Shown here: positions 1 through 8,810 of the stretch, one piece after another | Layout of the letters: each line of letters opens with the position of its first letter | How positions within the stretch are numbered: the first letter of the stretch is position 1 | Assembly: GCA_002309575.1 (NCBI GenBank) | Contig: DBXP01000038.1 | Span: 1-43,923, forward strand | Source of the DNA: a bacterium UBP6_UBA1209 | GTDB taxonomy: Bacteria > UBP6 > UBA1177 | Reading direction: 5' to 3' | DNA length: 43,923 bases | Notes under the pieces: model-generated | The model's input: only the letters and a program-made list of their open reading frames with translations | Databases searched by the model: none | What the model was told of the DNA's origin: nothing | Made by a program: the position numbers and the translations under genes

Positions 1-225
1 CCGGTAGAGATAAAATCGGGCAAAGATTACGCAAAACACGCAGCCCTCAGCAATGTGTGCAAAAATCCTGATTACGGAATCAGAAACGCCTTTGTTTTCC
101 ACAACGGCAATGTGGAACAGAACGGAAAAATAGCATATTACCCCGTTTATATGCTGATGTTTGTCAAAAATGCAGAAGTCGATAAAGATTTCGTCTACAA
201 AATAGATTCGGATATTTTGAAGTGA
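1..225 (+). CDS. DUF4143-type ATP-binding protein, C-terminal fragment
   Basis: The reading frame is open from base 1 to a TGA at 223-225 and gives the last 74 residues of a protein whose start lies outside the window. It begins with PVEIKSGKDYAKHAALSN, which matches the basic/acidic core at the end of DUF4143 domains in AAA-family ATPases of the 'ATP-binding protein' type (compare the usual E-V-K-S-G-K-D-Y-x-x-H-x-A-L pattern). This domain resembles PD-(D/E)XK nucleases. The family is widespread, often mobile between genomes, and its biological role is poorly defined. The next gene starts 19 bases later with its own ribosome binding site, so the two could be co-transcribed by accident of position only. 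Confidence 0.7.
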   Translation, partial: PVEIKSGKDYAKHAALSNVCKNPDYGIRNAFVFHNGNVEQNGKIAYYPVYMLMFVKNAEVDKDFVYKIDSDILK

Positions 226-244
226 GAAAGAGAGGTGAAACCTA

Positions 245-2977
245 ATGAAAAAACTCATTCTTTTGCTTATCGCTCTGATATTTTTAGCCGTTTCATGCGG
301 CGGATCGAAAAATACGGAGACAGATACAGACACCGATATTCTGCCGGATGAGGATGCACCTGATGACGACAAAGACGAGCCTGGAGAAACCGGCGATAAC
401 GACGATACGCCTGATGAAGACGCAACTGCCGCAGCGGCTCCGTGCGATCAGTGCGAAAATTTTGCCAATACTGACGGAACGTGCATCAATAAAGAGGATG
501 ACGCTTTCGAGTGCGGCTGCCTTGAAGGCTATTTCTGGGGGCATCTGGGATGTAAAAAGCTCACCTTCGCAAACATCTGCACGGGGCAGAACAAATGCTA
601 TTACGGAGATTACTACGATACGAGCGCAATGCAGAAATGTCCGGCGGAAGAGAGCATCATTTACGGCCAGGACTATCAGTACGCCCAGCTCGGATTTTGC
701 GCACCGAGAAGATTCCACCACAATGACGACGGGACTGTTACCGACAAAAACATGGAAATCGAATGGACTGAAGAGGCCGCGGCATCGACTTTCGTGTGGA
801 GCAAGGCCGAGGAATACTGCGAAAACCTAAAACTGGGCGGGCATAACGACTGGAGGCTGCCGTCGCCGAAAGAACTGCTGGGCGAGAACAACAGCAAAGA
901 TTACGACGTCTCTTTCTGGTCAGCCGTCTCTCCGGGAGAGGAGACTTCTATGGTTTGGATCATGACAAAGACACACACCCTCCAGAAAAGAAGCAAGGAT
1001 AGTTACGCCGGGATCCACTGTATCAGAGGAGACTCCGAAGGCGCACCGGAATTCAGGACTATCGAGATAAACAGTTCTACAATCATTGAAGATACAGGCA
1101 GCGGGACCTTATGGCAGAAAAATTTTTCCAAGGGTTACCGATGGTCGGAGGCGCTCTCTTTCTGCGAGAGGTCGACATTTGCCGGATTTTCCGACTGGCG
1201 GCTGCCGAACATCCATGAACTTACTTCGCTGATAGACCATCAGAGCGAAACAGTCTCCGACTTTCAGATCCCGGAAGATATACTGGAGGTGAACTCTCTC
1301 TTCTGGTCGTCTACGACAAATTCCTACAACACATCATCGCCGCACGCATACACCGTTGATTTTAAAACAGGCGAGCTTTCAAGCCTGGAGAAGGATTCGA
1401 ACGTTGTTAAGGCCAGAGCTTTGTGCATTCGTAACGATCCGTGCAAAGAGGGCTTCTGGTGGAACGGCGAAAAGTGCGTCAGGAACCCGTGTGAGGAGGA
1501 TCCGTGCAAAGATATGGAACATTCCGACGGGACATGCGGAACTGATGATTTCAAAAGCTATTACTGCGGTTGCGACGAAAACTATTTCTGGGACGGCGGA
1601 CAGTGTGCCAAAAACCCGTGTTCCCCCGACCCTTGCGGAGATTACGGGCACACGACCGGAGAGTGCAGCGCCCCGAACAGTTTCACCTTTATATGCAGCT
1701 GCGACGAAGGCTACTGGTGGTGGGGGAAAGAGAAGGGCTGCATGAAAGACAGGCCCCACCAGGCAAGGGTCTGCACAGGCCAGACGAAGTGCTACGATAA
1801 TGAAAAAGAGATCGAGTGCCCTGCCGAGGGCGAGGATTTTTACGGCCAGGATGCACAGTATGCCGCTCTCGGATCCTGTGCACCGCAGAATCTTGTCATG
1901 GACTATTACTACGAAAACGAACCGATTGTCATCGACAAAAACACAGGGCTTGAGTGGCAGCAGAAAGTTATGCCTGCCGACAACATTTCGTGGTATGACG
2001 TGCAGAATTACTGTGACAAACTTGATTACGGCGGTTACCATGACTGGCGGCTTCCGACATTCTACGAACTGCAGACTCTAATCAGTTACAACAGCAGTCC
2101 GACAATAGAGGCGAAATATTTTCCCGATACGCCGCCTGAAAATTTCTGGTCATCGACTATAACTCAGTACGGTTCCTACGATAGCGCCTATGTCGTGAAT
2201 TTTGAAGATGCCGATCTGGGTGAAATGATGCTGAGCGATTTCATAACAGGAGAGACAAACCGGCTTATGAGCTCGATCCGCTGCGTACGCGGTGAATTTT
2301 TTGAAGAAAACCGAGGGAGTGTCCTCGCTGTTTCCTACGAGGAGGAAATTTTATACACCAACAGCACAACGGATCTGATATGGACAATCTTTACACCTGA
2401 ATATTACTACGAAACAAACACGTGGCAGGAACGCATGAAATACTGCGAAGATCTCGATTTCGCAGGGTTTTCCGACTGGAGGCTCCCGAACATACACGAG
2501 CTCAACTCGATCAGTCTCGACGGACGCTGGCTCCGCTACGGTTCATCATCTACAACTATGCCGTGGCATCCGGCAGAGCATTTCGCCGATGGTTCATACA
2601 AAGACGATAGAGACAACTTCTATCTCTGCGTGAGAGAAAATCCCTGCGATGACGACAAACTCTGGGATCACGGGAAGTGCGTCGACACTGTTTGTGTTCC
2701 GAATCCCTGCGAGGATGAAGAAAAGAACTCTTCCGGCGGATGTCTGATGGACAGCGGTTCTGAAACCGGGTTTTACTGCACCTGCGACGACGGATATGTA
2801 TGGGACGCTGCAAAAATCAAGTGTGTTTTCAAGACAGACCGCTGCGACCCGAATCCCTGTCTGGAAGTGGAAAATTCGACAGGCGAATGTCTCCAGCCCG
2901 GGCCTTATGAGCAAAAATGCGTCTGCGCCGAAGGATACCACTGGAAGGGCTGGGACGGGACCTGTATCGAGGATTAG
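245..2977 (+). CDS. Large secreted lipoprotein with duplicated Lcl (DUF1566) and EGF-like Cys modules
   Basis: 910 residues. The N-terminus MKKLILLLIALIFLAVSC is a lipoprotein signal peptide with the lipidated Cys at 18, followed by an Asp/Glu/Thr-rich linker (about 20-60). The body is a tandem duplication. Each half opens with CTGQ-x-KCY...CPAE...YGQD-x-QYA-x-LG-x-CAP (about residues 111 and 510) and carries two Lcl/DUF1566 half-domains marked by DWRLP (about 203, 318, 600 and 745). EGF-like Cys modules of the form NPC...GxC...C-x-C-x-x-GY-x-W lie between and after the halves (about 66-103, 395-500, 800-910). Lcl domains are related to C-type lectin folds and FGE-like folds, so surface ligand or glycan binding is a reasonable guess. 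The start is supported by GAGAGGTGAAACCTA before ATG. The stop is 9 bases from the convergent gene's stop. The ligand is unknown. Confidence 0.85.
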   Translation: MKKLILLLIALIFLAVSCGGSKNTETDTDTDILPDEDAPDDDKDEPGETGDNDDTPDEDATAAAAPCDQCENFANTDGTCINKEDDAFECGCLEGYFWGHLGCKKLTFANICTGQNKCYYGDYYDTSAMQKCPAEESIIYGQDYQYAQLGFCAPRRFHHNDDGTVTDKNMEIEWTEEAAASTFVWSKAEEYCENLKLGGHNDWRLPSPKELLGENNSKDYDVSFWSAVSPGEETSMVWIMTKTHTLQKRSKDSYAGIHCIRGDSEGAPEFRTIEINSSTIIEDTGSGTLWQKNFSKGYRWSEALSFCERSTFAGFSDWRLPNIHELTSLIDHQSETVSDFQIPEDILEVNSLFWSSTTNSYNTSSPHAYTVDFKTGELSSLEKDSNVVKARALCIRNDPCKEGFWWNGEKCVRNPCEEDPCKDMEHSDGTCGTDDFKSYYCGCDENYFWDGGQCAKNPCSPDPCGDYGHTTGECSAPNSFTFICSCDEGYWWWGKEKGCMKDRPHQARVCTGQTKCYDNEKEIECPAEGEDFYGQDAQYAALGSCAPQNLVMDYYYENEPIVIDKNTGLEWQQKVMPADNISWYDVQNYCDKLDYGGYHDWRLPTFYELQTLISYNSSPTIEAKYFPDTPPENFWSSTITQYGSYDSAYVVNFEDADLGEMMLSDFITGETNRLMSSIRCVRGEFFEENRGSVLAVSYEEEILYTNSTTDLIWTIFTPEYYYETNTWQERMKYCEDLDFAGFSDWRLPNIHELNSISLDGRWLRYGSSSTTMPWHPAEHFADGSYKDDRDNFYLCVRENPCDDDKLWDHGKCVDTVCVPNPCEDEEKNSSGGCLMDSGSETGFYCTCDDGYVWDAAKIKCVFKTDRCDPNPCLEVENSTGECLQPGPYEQKCVCAEGYHWKGWDGTCIED

Positions 2978-2986
2978 ATCAAAAGG

Positions 2987-5900
2987 TTATTTTTTCGAAG
3001 TGAAAAATCTGAAAGCAAAAAGAGCTGAAACCGCAGCCAGAAGCGTTATCAGCGCATAAAGCGCTCTGCTGCCGCCTTCCGGGACCGCCGAGACAGTGCA
3101 GCCGCCTTCGTCTTCGTCTTGAGCGCAGGAATTAGGATCGCTTTCATCGCATTCGTAGGCAAATTCGTTCGATGAGACCGGCACTTCGACTACCGGATGA
3201 CCGCTCTTTACCTTTACGCTCGATACCTGGATCTTTGCCTTTTCGCCTGCCGACATTTTGAATTCCACCTTGAAGAGCAGGAATTTCTCTTCATCTTTCT
3301 CGTACTTGAGAAGGTCCTGAAGGTCATTTATCTGGATCGAAGTCGGATTCGCGAAATCGGTGATCTTTGCGATGACCTCTTCTCCGGCGGAGTGCAGACC
3401 GTCCTGATTTTTGTCGATTATGATGGAGAGCGATTTGATGCCTTCACCGAATTTGACGTAGTTGCCGGGAGTCCTGACCGATATCGAAAGCACCTCGTCT
3501 GCTGAGCCTTTCGACTTTGTTCTGACCTGAAGCATCTCGTGCTCGCCGTTGAAATCCTTGTAGGAAGGAACTTTGGGATCCTTCTCGCCTTTTGTGATGA
3601 TGAAGCCCTCAGCCGGTTCGAACCTGTATTCTACAAAGTCTACAGCCGTGCCGCTGACTTTGGCGGTACCTGAATCTGAAATGTTGAACGACTCGCCTCC
3701 TTCGATCACCAGGTTGAATCTGCCAGGATGAGACTCCGAATTTGTCGAAGCGTCCGCCGTGACGATAAAGTGATTCCTGATACCAGAGGCTGTGAGCCTG
3801 TCTGCCGGATCGGACACCGTAAACTTTACGTAAGAATTTTTCGGTGCCTCCGCCGAAGCTATCTCCTTGTCGCCGCCGTCGACTTTGCCGTCACCGTTCA
3901 CGTCTTTGTAAAGTTTGAAGTTTTTTGCCTCGATGTCGGTCTCTGCATTGAATTTGAGGTCGATCACGTTGAAGTTGTAGGATTTGTCTTTATTGCCCTC
4001 GGCAAAAAGATAGAACTGACCCAGGACAACTCCTTCGGCCGGAGATTCGATGAGTATCGCCGAACCTTCGTTTGAAGGGGAGTTCACGCCTTCGCCGAAT
4101 GTCACATCCGCACCGGATGTAAGGTTGCTGACAGGTTCATCCTGACATTTGTTGTCGATACATTTTTTGCCGCCCTGGCACTCATCGTCGTCGTTGCAGA
4201 AGTCCGGATCGTCAACCTTGACGCCGCCGCACTCCATCTTAGGAGGAAGCTCGCATTCCGTGATCGCAGGGCATGTTCCCTGTTTGAGGCGGAGCGGGAT
4301 GCTGGTGTTCGTATAGTATGAATAAGTTGTCGGACCGTCTTCGGAAAGAATCGTCGCCGAGTTTTTAATGACTTCGTTCTTGGGAAGGTCTGATTTAGGT
4401 TTTACCGCAAACCTGATCCATACGCTCTCGTCGCATGTGCCGGAGCCTGAATTACAGTAACGAAGCGATTCCGCGACTGTCCGGGGTTCTTCGAACGGGA
4501 ACTTCCCGTCGACATCGGGAACGGGCTCCCAGTCCGTGCCTAGCCCCTGCTCGTTGATTTTGGTAGCGATCTCCGTACTTCCCGGGACATAGTCGACCTG
4601 GACCGGAAGTTTGTCCTGGACCTTTACATTGTATGCAAAATTTTCGCCCCAGTTCTGAACCTTTATCGTGTAGTAGAAAGGTCTGTCGGCGCAGATCGCA
4701 TCAGCCTCCTTTGCGCACGAACAGTAGTTTTTTTCTCTTGCGTCGGGAATATCGAACTGCGGAGGTCTTGTATCTACGCTGACGATGAGGAAATTCGTGA
4801 AGATCTGATCCTGGTTGGAGCCGATTTTAAGGCCGAACTGCATATCGCCTTTGTTGAACATCGTGTCAAAAGGCGAAAATCTCGAATCTACAAGAAAAGT
4901 GTCTGCGTCGATCGCGTATTCGATCGGTTTTTCCGTCGATTCAGGATTGTCAGGATCGCCGATGCACGTTTCAACCTGATCTTCCCAGCCGAAAACGGAT
5001 GAAATAGAGTTGTATATTTCCGAATACTGGAAGTTGTTGCCGTTCTGATCCTTGTCTTTCAGCGGGTTGCAGCTGTTGAAAAGGATCTTGTAGTCGTTCG
5101 GGGTCGCAAAACCGCTTATCGAGAGACCTTCCGGCGGAAGTCCTGCGATGCCGTTGGTCATTTTCGCCATACCGGGATCGCCTTCAAAAACGACGAGACC
5201 GAGTCTGATGACCGCCTCTGCCGGGAGCTCGAAACCGTTGACGGTTATGAATGCGTTTTTGTGCTGGTAAGCTTCAAGGCCGTGGTAGAAGTAGATCTTT
5301 TTCGCACGGATATTCGACGAGGTGTAGACGAAAGGAAGCGCCCAGCCGCCTACCATTGCGCTTTGTTTCATATAAAAGCAGTGGTCGGACGACGTCATTC
5401 CTTTCACATTGTAGTCGCCGTAAAGGGCTTCGCCGGGCTGCATCCCCTTTTCTTCACCCATCTTGATGATCTTTTTCATGAAGTCGGAAACTTCGACCCT
5501 GTAGGTGTAGTAGCCTGTATATCTTTTCTTGCTCTGGTCATCGACCGCGCAGTAATAGGGCTTGTCACTGTTTTTTACGTCATAGTAGTTCTTGTCGACT
5601 TCAAGTCTGACAGCTTCGTATTCAAACGTTCCCTTGCTGTCCTGTGCGAGGTTGCCCTGGATCGAAGCAGTGATTTCCTGCGAGTAAGTGAGTGTCGGAT
5701 CCGTCGAGTTGATGAAAGTGAGGATCACGGAATTGTCGGTGCTGCCGTCGATATTGTCGGGATCCTGGTCTGCCTGCCAGATGAGGAAAGCTCTGCTGAC
5801 ATCGGCGTCTGCCGGAATGTGCTTTGAAGTAAGCGTGTAAGTCGTGCCAATCGTCTGGTCGATCAGCGTGTCCCCCTGCGGGTTGCCGGCGATTTCATGC

Positions 5901-6097
5901 AGGTCGGCGTCAAGGGCTGCAGCCTTGTTCTCCGGGCTTCTTTCAAGTGATGACTTGTGCATGATGAAGAAGTCCCAGGCGCCCTCCTCCCATTTCAGCA
6001 GAGTGCCGTCGGGAGCGATGGAAATGCCGTTCTGACCGATCACGGCAAAAAGAAGAGAGGGAAGCAGGAAAATCAGAAGCAACAAAAACTTTTTCAT
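2987..6097 (-). CDS. Large exported surface protein with DUF11-like domain and MYXO-CTERM-like tail
   Basis: 1036 residues with a cleavable signal peptide (MKKFLLLLIFLLPSLLFA). Visible parts are: a long beta-rich N-terminal half; a DUF11-like 'conserved repeat' region (about 455-600, with FYYTIKVQNWGENFAYNVKV and DYVPGSTE); a Cys-rich segment of the type CNDDDECQGGKKCIDNKC (about 620-655); two EF-hand or dockerin-like calcium loops (DVNGDGKVDGGDKE near 727 and DKNQDGLHSAGEE near 890); and a C-terminal tripartite tail: GGCTVSAVPEGG, a hydrophobic helix, then FFTSKK. That tail has the architecture of MYXO-CTERM and related surface-anchoring signals, with a Cys just before the helix and a short basic end. 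The start is set by GGAGGACTC-ATG. The protein is probably exposed on the cell surface; its binding partner is unknown. Confidence 0.85.
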   Translation of the reverse strand: MKKFLLLLIFLLPSLLFAVIGQNGISIAPDGTLLKWEEGAWDFFIMHKSSLERSPENKAAALDADLHEIAGNPQGDTLIDQTIGTTYTLTSKHIPADADVSRAFLIWQADQDPDNIDGSTDNSVILTFINSTDPTLTYSQEITASIQGNLAQDSKGTFEYEAVRLEVDKNYYDVKNSDKPYYCAVDDQSKKRYTGYYTYRVEVSDFMKKIIKMGEEKGMQPGEALYGDYNVKGMTSSDHCFYMKQSAMVGGWALPFVYTSSNIRAKKIYFYHGLEAYQHKNAFITVNGFELPAEAVIRLGLVVFEGDPGMAKMTNGIAGLPPEGLSISGFATPNDYKILFNSCNPLKDKDQNGNNFQYSEIYNSISSVFGWEDQVETCIGDPDNPESTEKPIEYAIDADTFLVDSRFSPFDTMFNKGDMQFGLKIGSNQDQIFTNFLIVSVDTRPPQFDIPDAREKNYCSCAKEADAICADRPFYYTIKVQNWGENFAYNVKVQDKLPVQVDYVPGSTEIATKINEQGLGTDWEPVPDVDGKFPFEEPRTVAESLRYCNSGSGTCDESVWIRFAVKPKSDLPKNEVIKNSATILSEDGPTTYSYYTNTSIPLRLKQGTCPAITECELPPKMECGGVKVDDPDFCNDDDECQGGKKCIDNKCQDEPVSNLTSGADVTFGEGVNSPSNEGSAILIESPAEGVVLGQFYLFAEGNKDKSYNFNVIDLKFNAETDIEAKNFKLYKDVNGDGKVDGGDKEIASAEAPKNSYVKFTVSDPADRLTASGIRNHFIVTADASTNSESHPGRFNLVIEGGESFNISDSGTAKVSGTAVDFVEYRFEPAEGFIITKGEKDPKVPSYKDFNGEHEMLQVRTKSKGSADEVLSISVRTPGNYVKFGEGIKSLSIIIDKNQDGLHSAGEEVIAKITDFANPTSIQINDLQDLLKYEKDEEKFLLFKVEFKMSAGEKAKIQVSSVKVKSGHPVVEVPVSSNEFAYECDESDPNSCAQDEDEGGCTVSAVPEGGSRALYALITLLAAVSALFAFRFFTSKK

Positions 6098-6146
6098 GAG
6101 TCCTCCATAACAAAATTAACCTGAAAAATGAATCTCATTCTTCCGC

Positions 6147-6176
6147 ATAAAACCATAAAAAGGCGATTTTTGCCAA
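6147..6176 (-). promoter_or_regulatory. Candidate sigma-70 promoter for the MYXO-CTERM-like gene
   Basis: Reading the minus strand, TTGGCA (6176-6171) is followed after 18 bases by TTTTAT (6152-6147), about 50 bases before the ATG at 6097. It lies in the 128-base gap between two minus-strand genes, which otherwise holds only A/T-rich sequence. The -10 box is weak (4 of 6). Confidence 0.3.
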
Positions 6177-6225
6177 AAAAAACGAGACAGAACTTTAACC
6201 TATTAATTTGCTTAAAGATTATCGA

Positions 6226-7503
6226 CTAGATCAGTTTCAATGCCGCGGGTGCGTTTTCGACCGGAACCGTCTTGGTTTCACCTGTTCTTGTGTCGAGCGA
6301 GCGCAAAAAAGTGTCCGCCTGAATATCGATAAAATAGTAGATTTTTCCGGTAGCGCGGCTGTAATCGATCGGGTTAGCCGCAAAGGCGTTGACAGCGCCT
6401 GACTCGATTTCGTAGACCTTCCCCTCAGACGGGACATACCTCAGAAGTTTGTTTATCCAGCGGTCGCGGTTATTCGAAAAGATGATGTAAAAATCGCCGT
6501 TGTCAGCAATGGAGAGGTCGACAAAATCGCCGTCAAGAAGGTTGTTCTCCTCCGGCGATTCACTCAGAACGACCTCTGATTTGCGGGTCTCCAGATCGAA
6601 ACGGAGCAGCGCGCCGTCACGCTTCTGCCACTTGCCTGTCGCCAGAAAATAGCAGTGGTTCCTGTCAAATTCCGGGTTATATTCGATCTTGCTCACGATA
6701 TTTTTTGTCGGGACTTCGACAAGCTCCGTTTCAAGCGTTTCAAGATCGACCATCGCAAGCTCGCTCTTTGTCGAATACCACTGGTCATTGAGGTGCTGGA
6801 GCACGACATAAAGCTTATCGCCGATAATCCGCATCTTTGCAGGGTTAGGCGACGGATCTTCGGTCAAAACGAGCTCTGAAATCCCGCCGTTATCGAGAAC
6901 AAAGAGCGAATTAGTGTTGAGCGCGGAGACGAAAAGCCGCTCATGCGCCTTGTCGTAGGCCGCATCCTGAAGGTTCGTCATCGCGTCAGAGAGTACAACA
7001 GTCCGGACAAGCGAATAGGCGCCGTCTGCCGGCGAAAAGAGGTAGATATCGTCCGAATAGTAGCGCTCGATCACAGCAAAACCGTCACGCCACAGAGCAA
7101 GGTTCGGGTCGGTCCCTGTCCCGCTGCCGATGCCGGTTTCAAGCGGAACCTCCCGCAGATCCGATATGTTCTCACCGGCTGCGTAGTAGACCTTTCCGCT
7201 GTACGGCACCTCGTAGCCGCCGATCATCACGATAGCCAGATCAAGAGGCTCAGCAGGCTCTGCCGGAAGCTCCGTATCGCCGTCAGCATCGGACGGTTCG
7301 ATGTCGCCGCCCTGAGGCTCGCTATCGGCATCCTCCGGCTCCGGAAGATCTGTGTCGGACCCTGTTTCAGCCGAATCTTCATCGACGACCCACGCATCGA
7401 CATCAACTGTCCCCTCCATATCAGGCAGATCTGGCAGGAGAGCGTCCTCACATGAAATCAGAAATAGCGGAACCGAAAGCGCGAAGAGAGTTTTTTTCCA
7501 CAT
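6226..7503 (-). CDS. Acidic lipoprotein, probable beta-propeller-like fold
   Basis: 425 residues. The signal peptide MWKKTLFALSVPLFLISC places the lipidated Cys at 18. A strongly acidic, low-complexity linker (about 25-80, rich in Asp, Glu, Pro) follows and leads to a globular domain of about 340 residues. That domain contains repeated blade-like stretches (for example GKVYYAAGENISDLREV, DGAYSLVRTVVLS, GKIYYFIDIQADTFLRSLD, RTGETKTVPVE), which is typical of a six- or seven-bladed propeller, but no named family was recognised. The Asp-rich linker is like that of the lipoprotein at 245 and suggests a shared surface-display strategy. The ribosome binding site CAGGAGGAAAAA precedes the ATG. It is divergent from the lipoprotein at 7630 and may share that control region. 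Function unknown. Confidence 0.8.
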   Translation of the reverse strand: MWKKTLFALSVPLFLISCEDALLPDLPDMEGTVDVDAWVVDEDSAETGSDTDLPEPEDADSEPQGGDIEPSDADGDTELPAEPAEPLDLAIVMIGGYEVPYSGKVYYAAGENISDLREVPLETGIGSGTGTDPNLALWRDGFAVIERYYSDDIYLFSPADGAYSLVRTVVLSDAMTNLQDAAYDKAHERLFVSALNTNSLFVLDNGGISELVLTEDPSPNPAKMRIIGDKLYVVLQHLNDQWYSTKSELAMVDLETLETELVEVPTKNIVSKIEYNPEFDRNHCYFLATGKWQKRDGALLRFDLETRKSEVVLSESPEENNLLDGDFVDLSIADNGDFYIIFSNNRDRWINKLLRYVPSEGKVYEIESGAVNAFAANPIDYSRATGKIYYFIDIQADTFLRSLDTRTGETKTVPVENAPAALKLI

Positions 7504-7526
7504 TTTTTCCTCCTGGAAACAGCCGT

Positions 7527-7555
7527 TTCAAACCATAAAGCAAAAAGAGTGTCAA
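7527..7555 (-). promoter_or_regulatory. Candidate promoter with consensus -35 for the 6226-7503 gene
   Basis: On the minus strand a perfect TTGACA (7555-7550) is followed after 17 bases by TTTGAA (7532-7527), 24 bases before the ATG. The -10 box is poor (3 of 6), so the site may need an activator or be fortuitous. Confidence 0.3.
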
Positions 7556-7570
7556 AAAAAAGCCGCTTTT

Positions 7571-7598
7571 TTGCATAAAATTATTGTTTGACTAGAAT
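7571..7598 (+). promoter_or_regulatory. Candidate sigma-70 promoter for the 7630 gene
   Basis: TTGCAT (7571-7576), a 16-base spacer and TAGAAT (7593-7598) lie about 32 bases before the chosen ATG at 7630. The site is within the 126-base divergent gap and points away from the minus-strand candidate promoter at 7527-7555. Confidence 0.35.
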
Positions 7599-7629
7599 TG
7601 AACGCTTTATTTTGCTTTGGGTGAGTGTC

Positions 7630-8802
7630 ATGCGTTTTTTTACCGTCTCTTTCATACCGGCATTGCTTGCAGCGATGCTTCTCGTCTCCTGCGGCGATAC
7701 GGGGAATCCTAATCCCGAGCGCACCGGTCTTGCAGGCTTTATCGTCGAATTCAGTGATGATTTTGATCTCGGCTCTGAAGAGGACAGGACTCCGGCCAGC
7801 CGTGAAATCGTCGACGGAAACATTATTGCAAAAATCAATGTCACGGCTATCGGCTATGACAAAAAAAGGCTTGAAGACTACAACGGAACGGTCTCGATCG
7901 GTCTGCGCTACGGCATAAACCGCGGAGTAGCCAGAACCGAGCTTAAAAACGGTCTCCTCTCCAACCACGAGGTAAAGATGACTGACTGCCTCGACAAAGA
8001 CCGCGTCGTCGTTCAGGAGGTCATAAAGACAGATGACAGTTCGCAACCCGTTCCGACAGGCAAACTCGGCGTTTCACCCGAATTTTATGCCGAAGCCGCT
8101 TCGATCGTTGCGATCCAGAGCACTATCGACAAAGGAAAGGGTTCTCCAAGCCGCTTCGACAAACGGAATCTGACGATCAGCGGCCATCCGATGGTTGTAA
8201 CCGCAGTCATCGAGGGAGGTTTTTACGTCACGCAGGTCGATGCAAAGGAATACGCGTCGATCTACCTCTACTCGCACTCGACCCCGTTTGTCGAGGATGA
8301 CAGCGATGTAGTCACGCTGCCGGTAGGAACACTTGTCGAAAGCGCCAACGGATCGGTTTCGGAGTTCTTCGGTTACACCGAGATGAGCTTCCCGACATAC
8401 ACTCCGGTCTACGAAGAAAAAGACGGAAAAAAGACAATAAAAATAGATACTTCGCTTATCCCTGATCCGATAGATATTTCGTCGTTTGTTACTGATTCCG
8501 ACGAGATGGAAAAGTATGAGGCTTCGATAGTCACGATCAAGAATGTGACTGTTTCTGACTTCAACGAAAACGACTCGGCATACACCGAATATTCGCAGTT
8601 CCCGCTTGCGACGAAATACGGCAAAGTGCTGGCTCAGACGATCTACACCGCCCCCTCCTTCGATCCGGTCAAGGAGAAAAGCACCGACCACCGTTTCGAC
8701 TTCACAGGGATACTCAAACAGCACACCAGCGCACGGCCGACTTGGATCATCGTCCCGCGAGACCAAAACGATATCAAATGCTTAAATTGTGAACAACAGT
8801 GA
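7630..8802 (+). CDS. Lipoprotein with OB-fold-like domain
   Basis: 390 residues from the ATG at 7630. This start gives MRFFTVSFIPALLAAMLLVSC, a clean lipoprotein signal peptide, and is preceded by GGGTGAG. A longer reading from a TTG at 7588 would spoil the signal peptide and overlap the candidate promoter. The C-terminal half (about 170-385) contains a pattern seen in bacterial OB-fold-type extracellular domains: GGFYVTQVDAKEYASIYLYS, later PVGTLVESANGSVSEFFGYTE, and an ending of the type FTGILKQHT...WIIVPRDQNDI. Such domains occur in YhcR- and DUF5689-like exported proteins. No catalytic residues were recognised. The next gene, an outer-membrane barrel, starts 8 bases after the stop, so the two probably act together at the outer membrane. 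Confidence 0.75.
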   Translation: MRFFTVSFIPALLAAMLLVSCGDTGNPNPERTGLAGFIVEFSDDFDLGSEEDRTPASREIVDGNIIAKINVTAIGYDKKRLEDYNGTVSIGLRYGINRGVARTELKNGLLSNHEVKMTDCLDKDRVVVQEVIKTDDSSQPVPTGKLGVSPEFYAEAASIVAIQSTIDKGKGSPSRFDKRNLTISGHPMVVTAVIEGGFYVTQVDAKEYASIYLYSHSTPFVEDDSDVVTLPVGTLVESANGSVSEFFGYTEMSFPTYTPVYEEKDGKKTIKIDTSLIPDPIDISSFVTDSDEMEKYEASIVTIKNVTVSDFNENDSAYTEYSQFPLATKYGKVLAQTIYTAPSFDPVKEKSTDHRFDFTGILKQHTSARPTWIIVPRDQNDIKCLNCEQQ

Positions 8803-8810
8803 GGCTTGCT

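Noticed and set aside
1379..2041. Minus-strand open frame of 220 codons inside the Lcl lipoprotein gene
   Set aside because: The plus frame has ordered Cys and DWRLP motifs throughout; the minus frame is a low-complexity Val/Ala/Phe shadow.
6160..6182. Possible terminator after the 6226-7503 gene (GGC-loop-GCC followed by T run on the minus strand)
   Set aside because: Only three G-C pairs form the stem, and the region fits better as part of a promoter.
7550..7577. A/T-rich inverted repeat (AAAAAAG-CCG-CTTTTTT) in the divergent gap
   Set aside because: The stem is mostly A-T and lies between divergent starts, so it cannot terminate either flanking gene. It probably reflects promoter-region A/T content.
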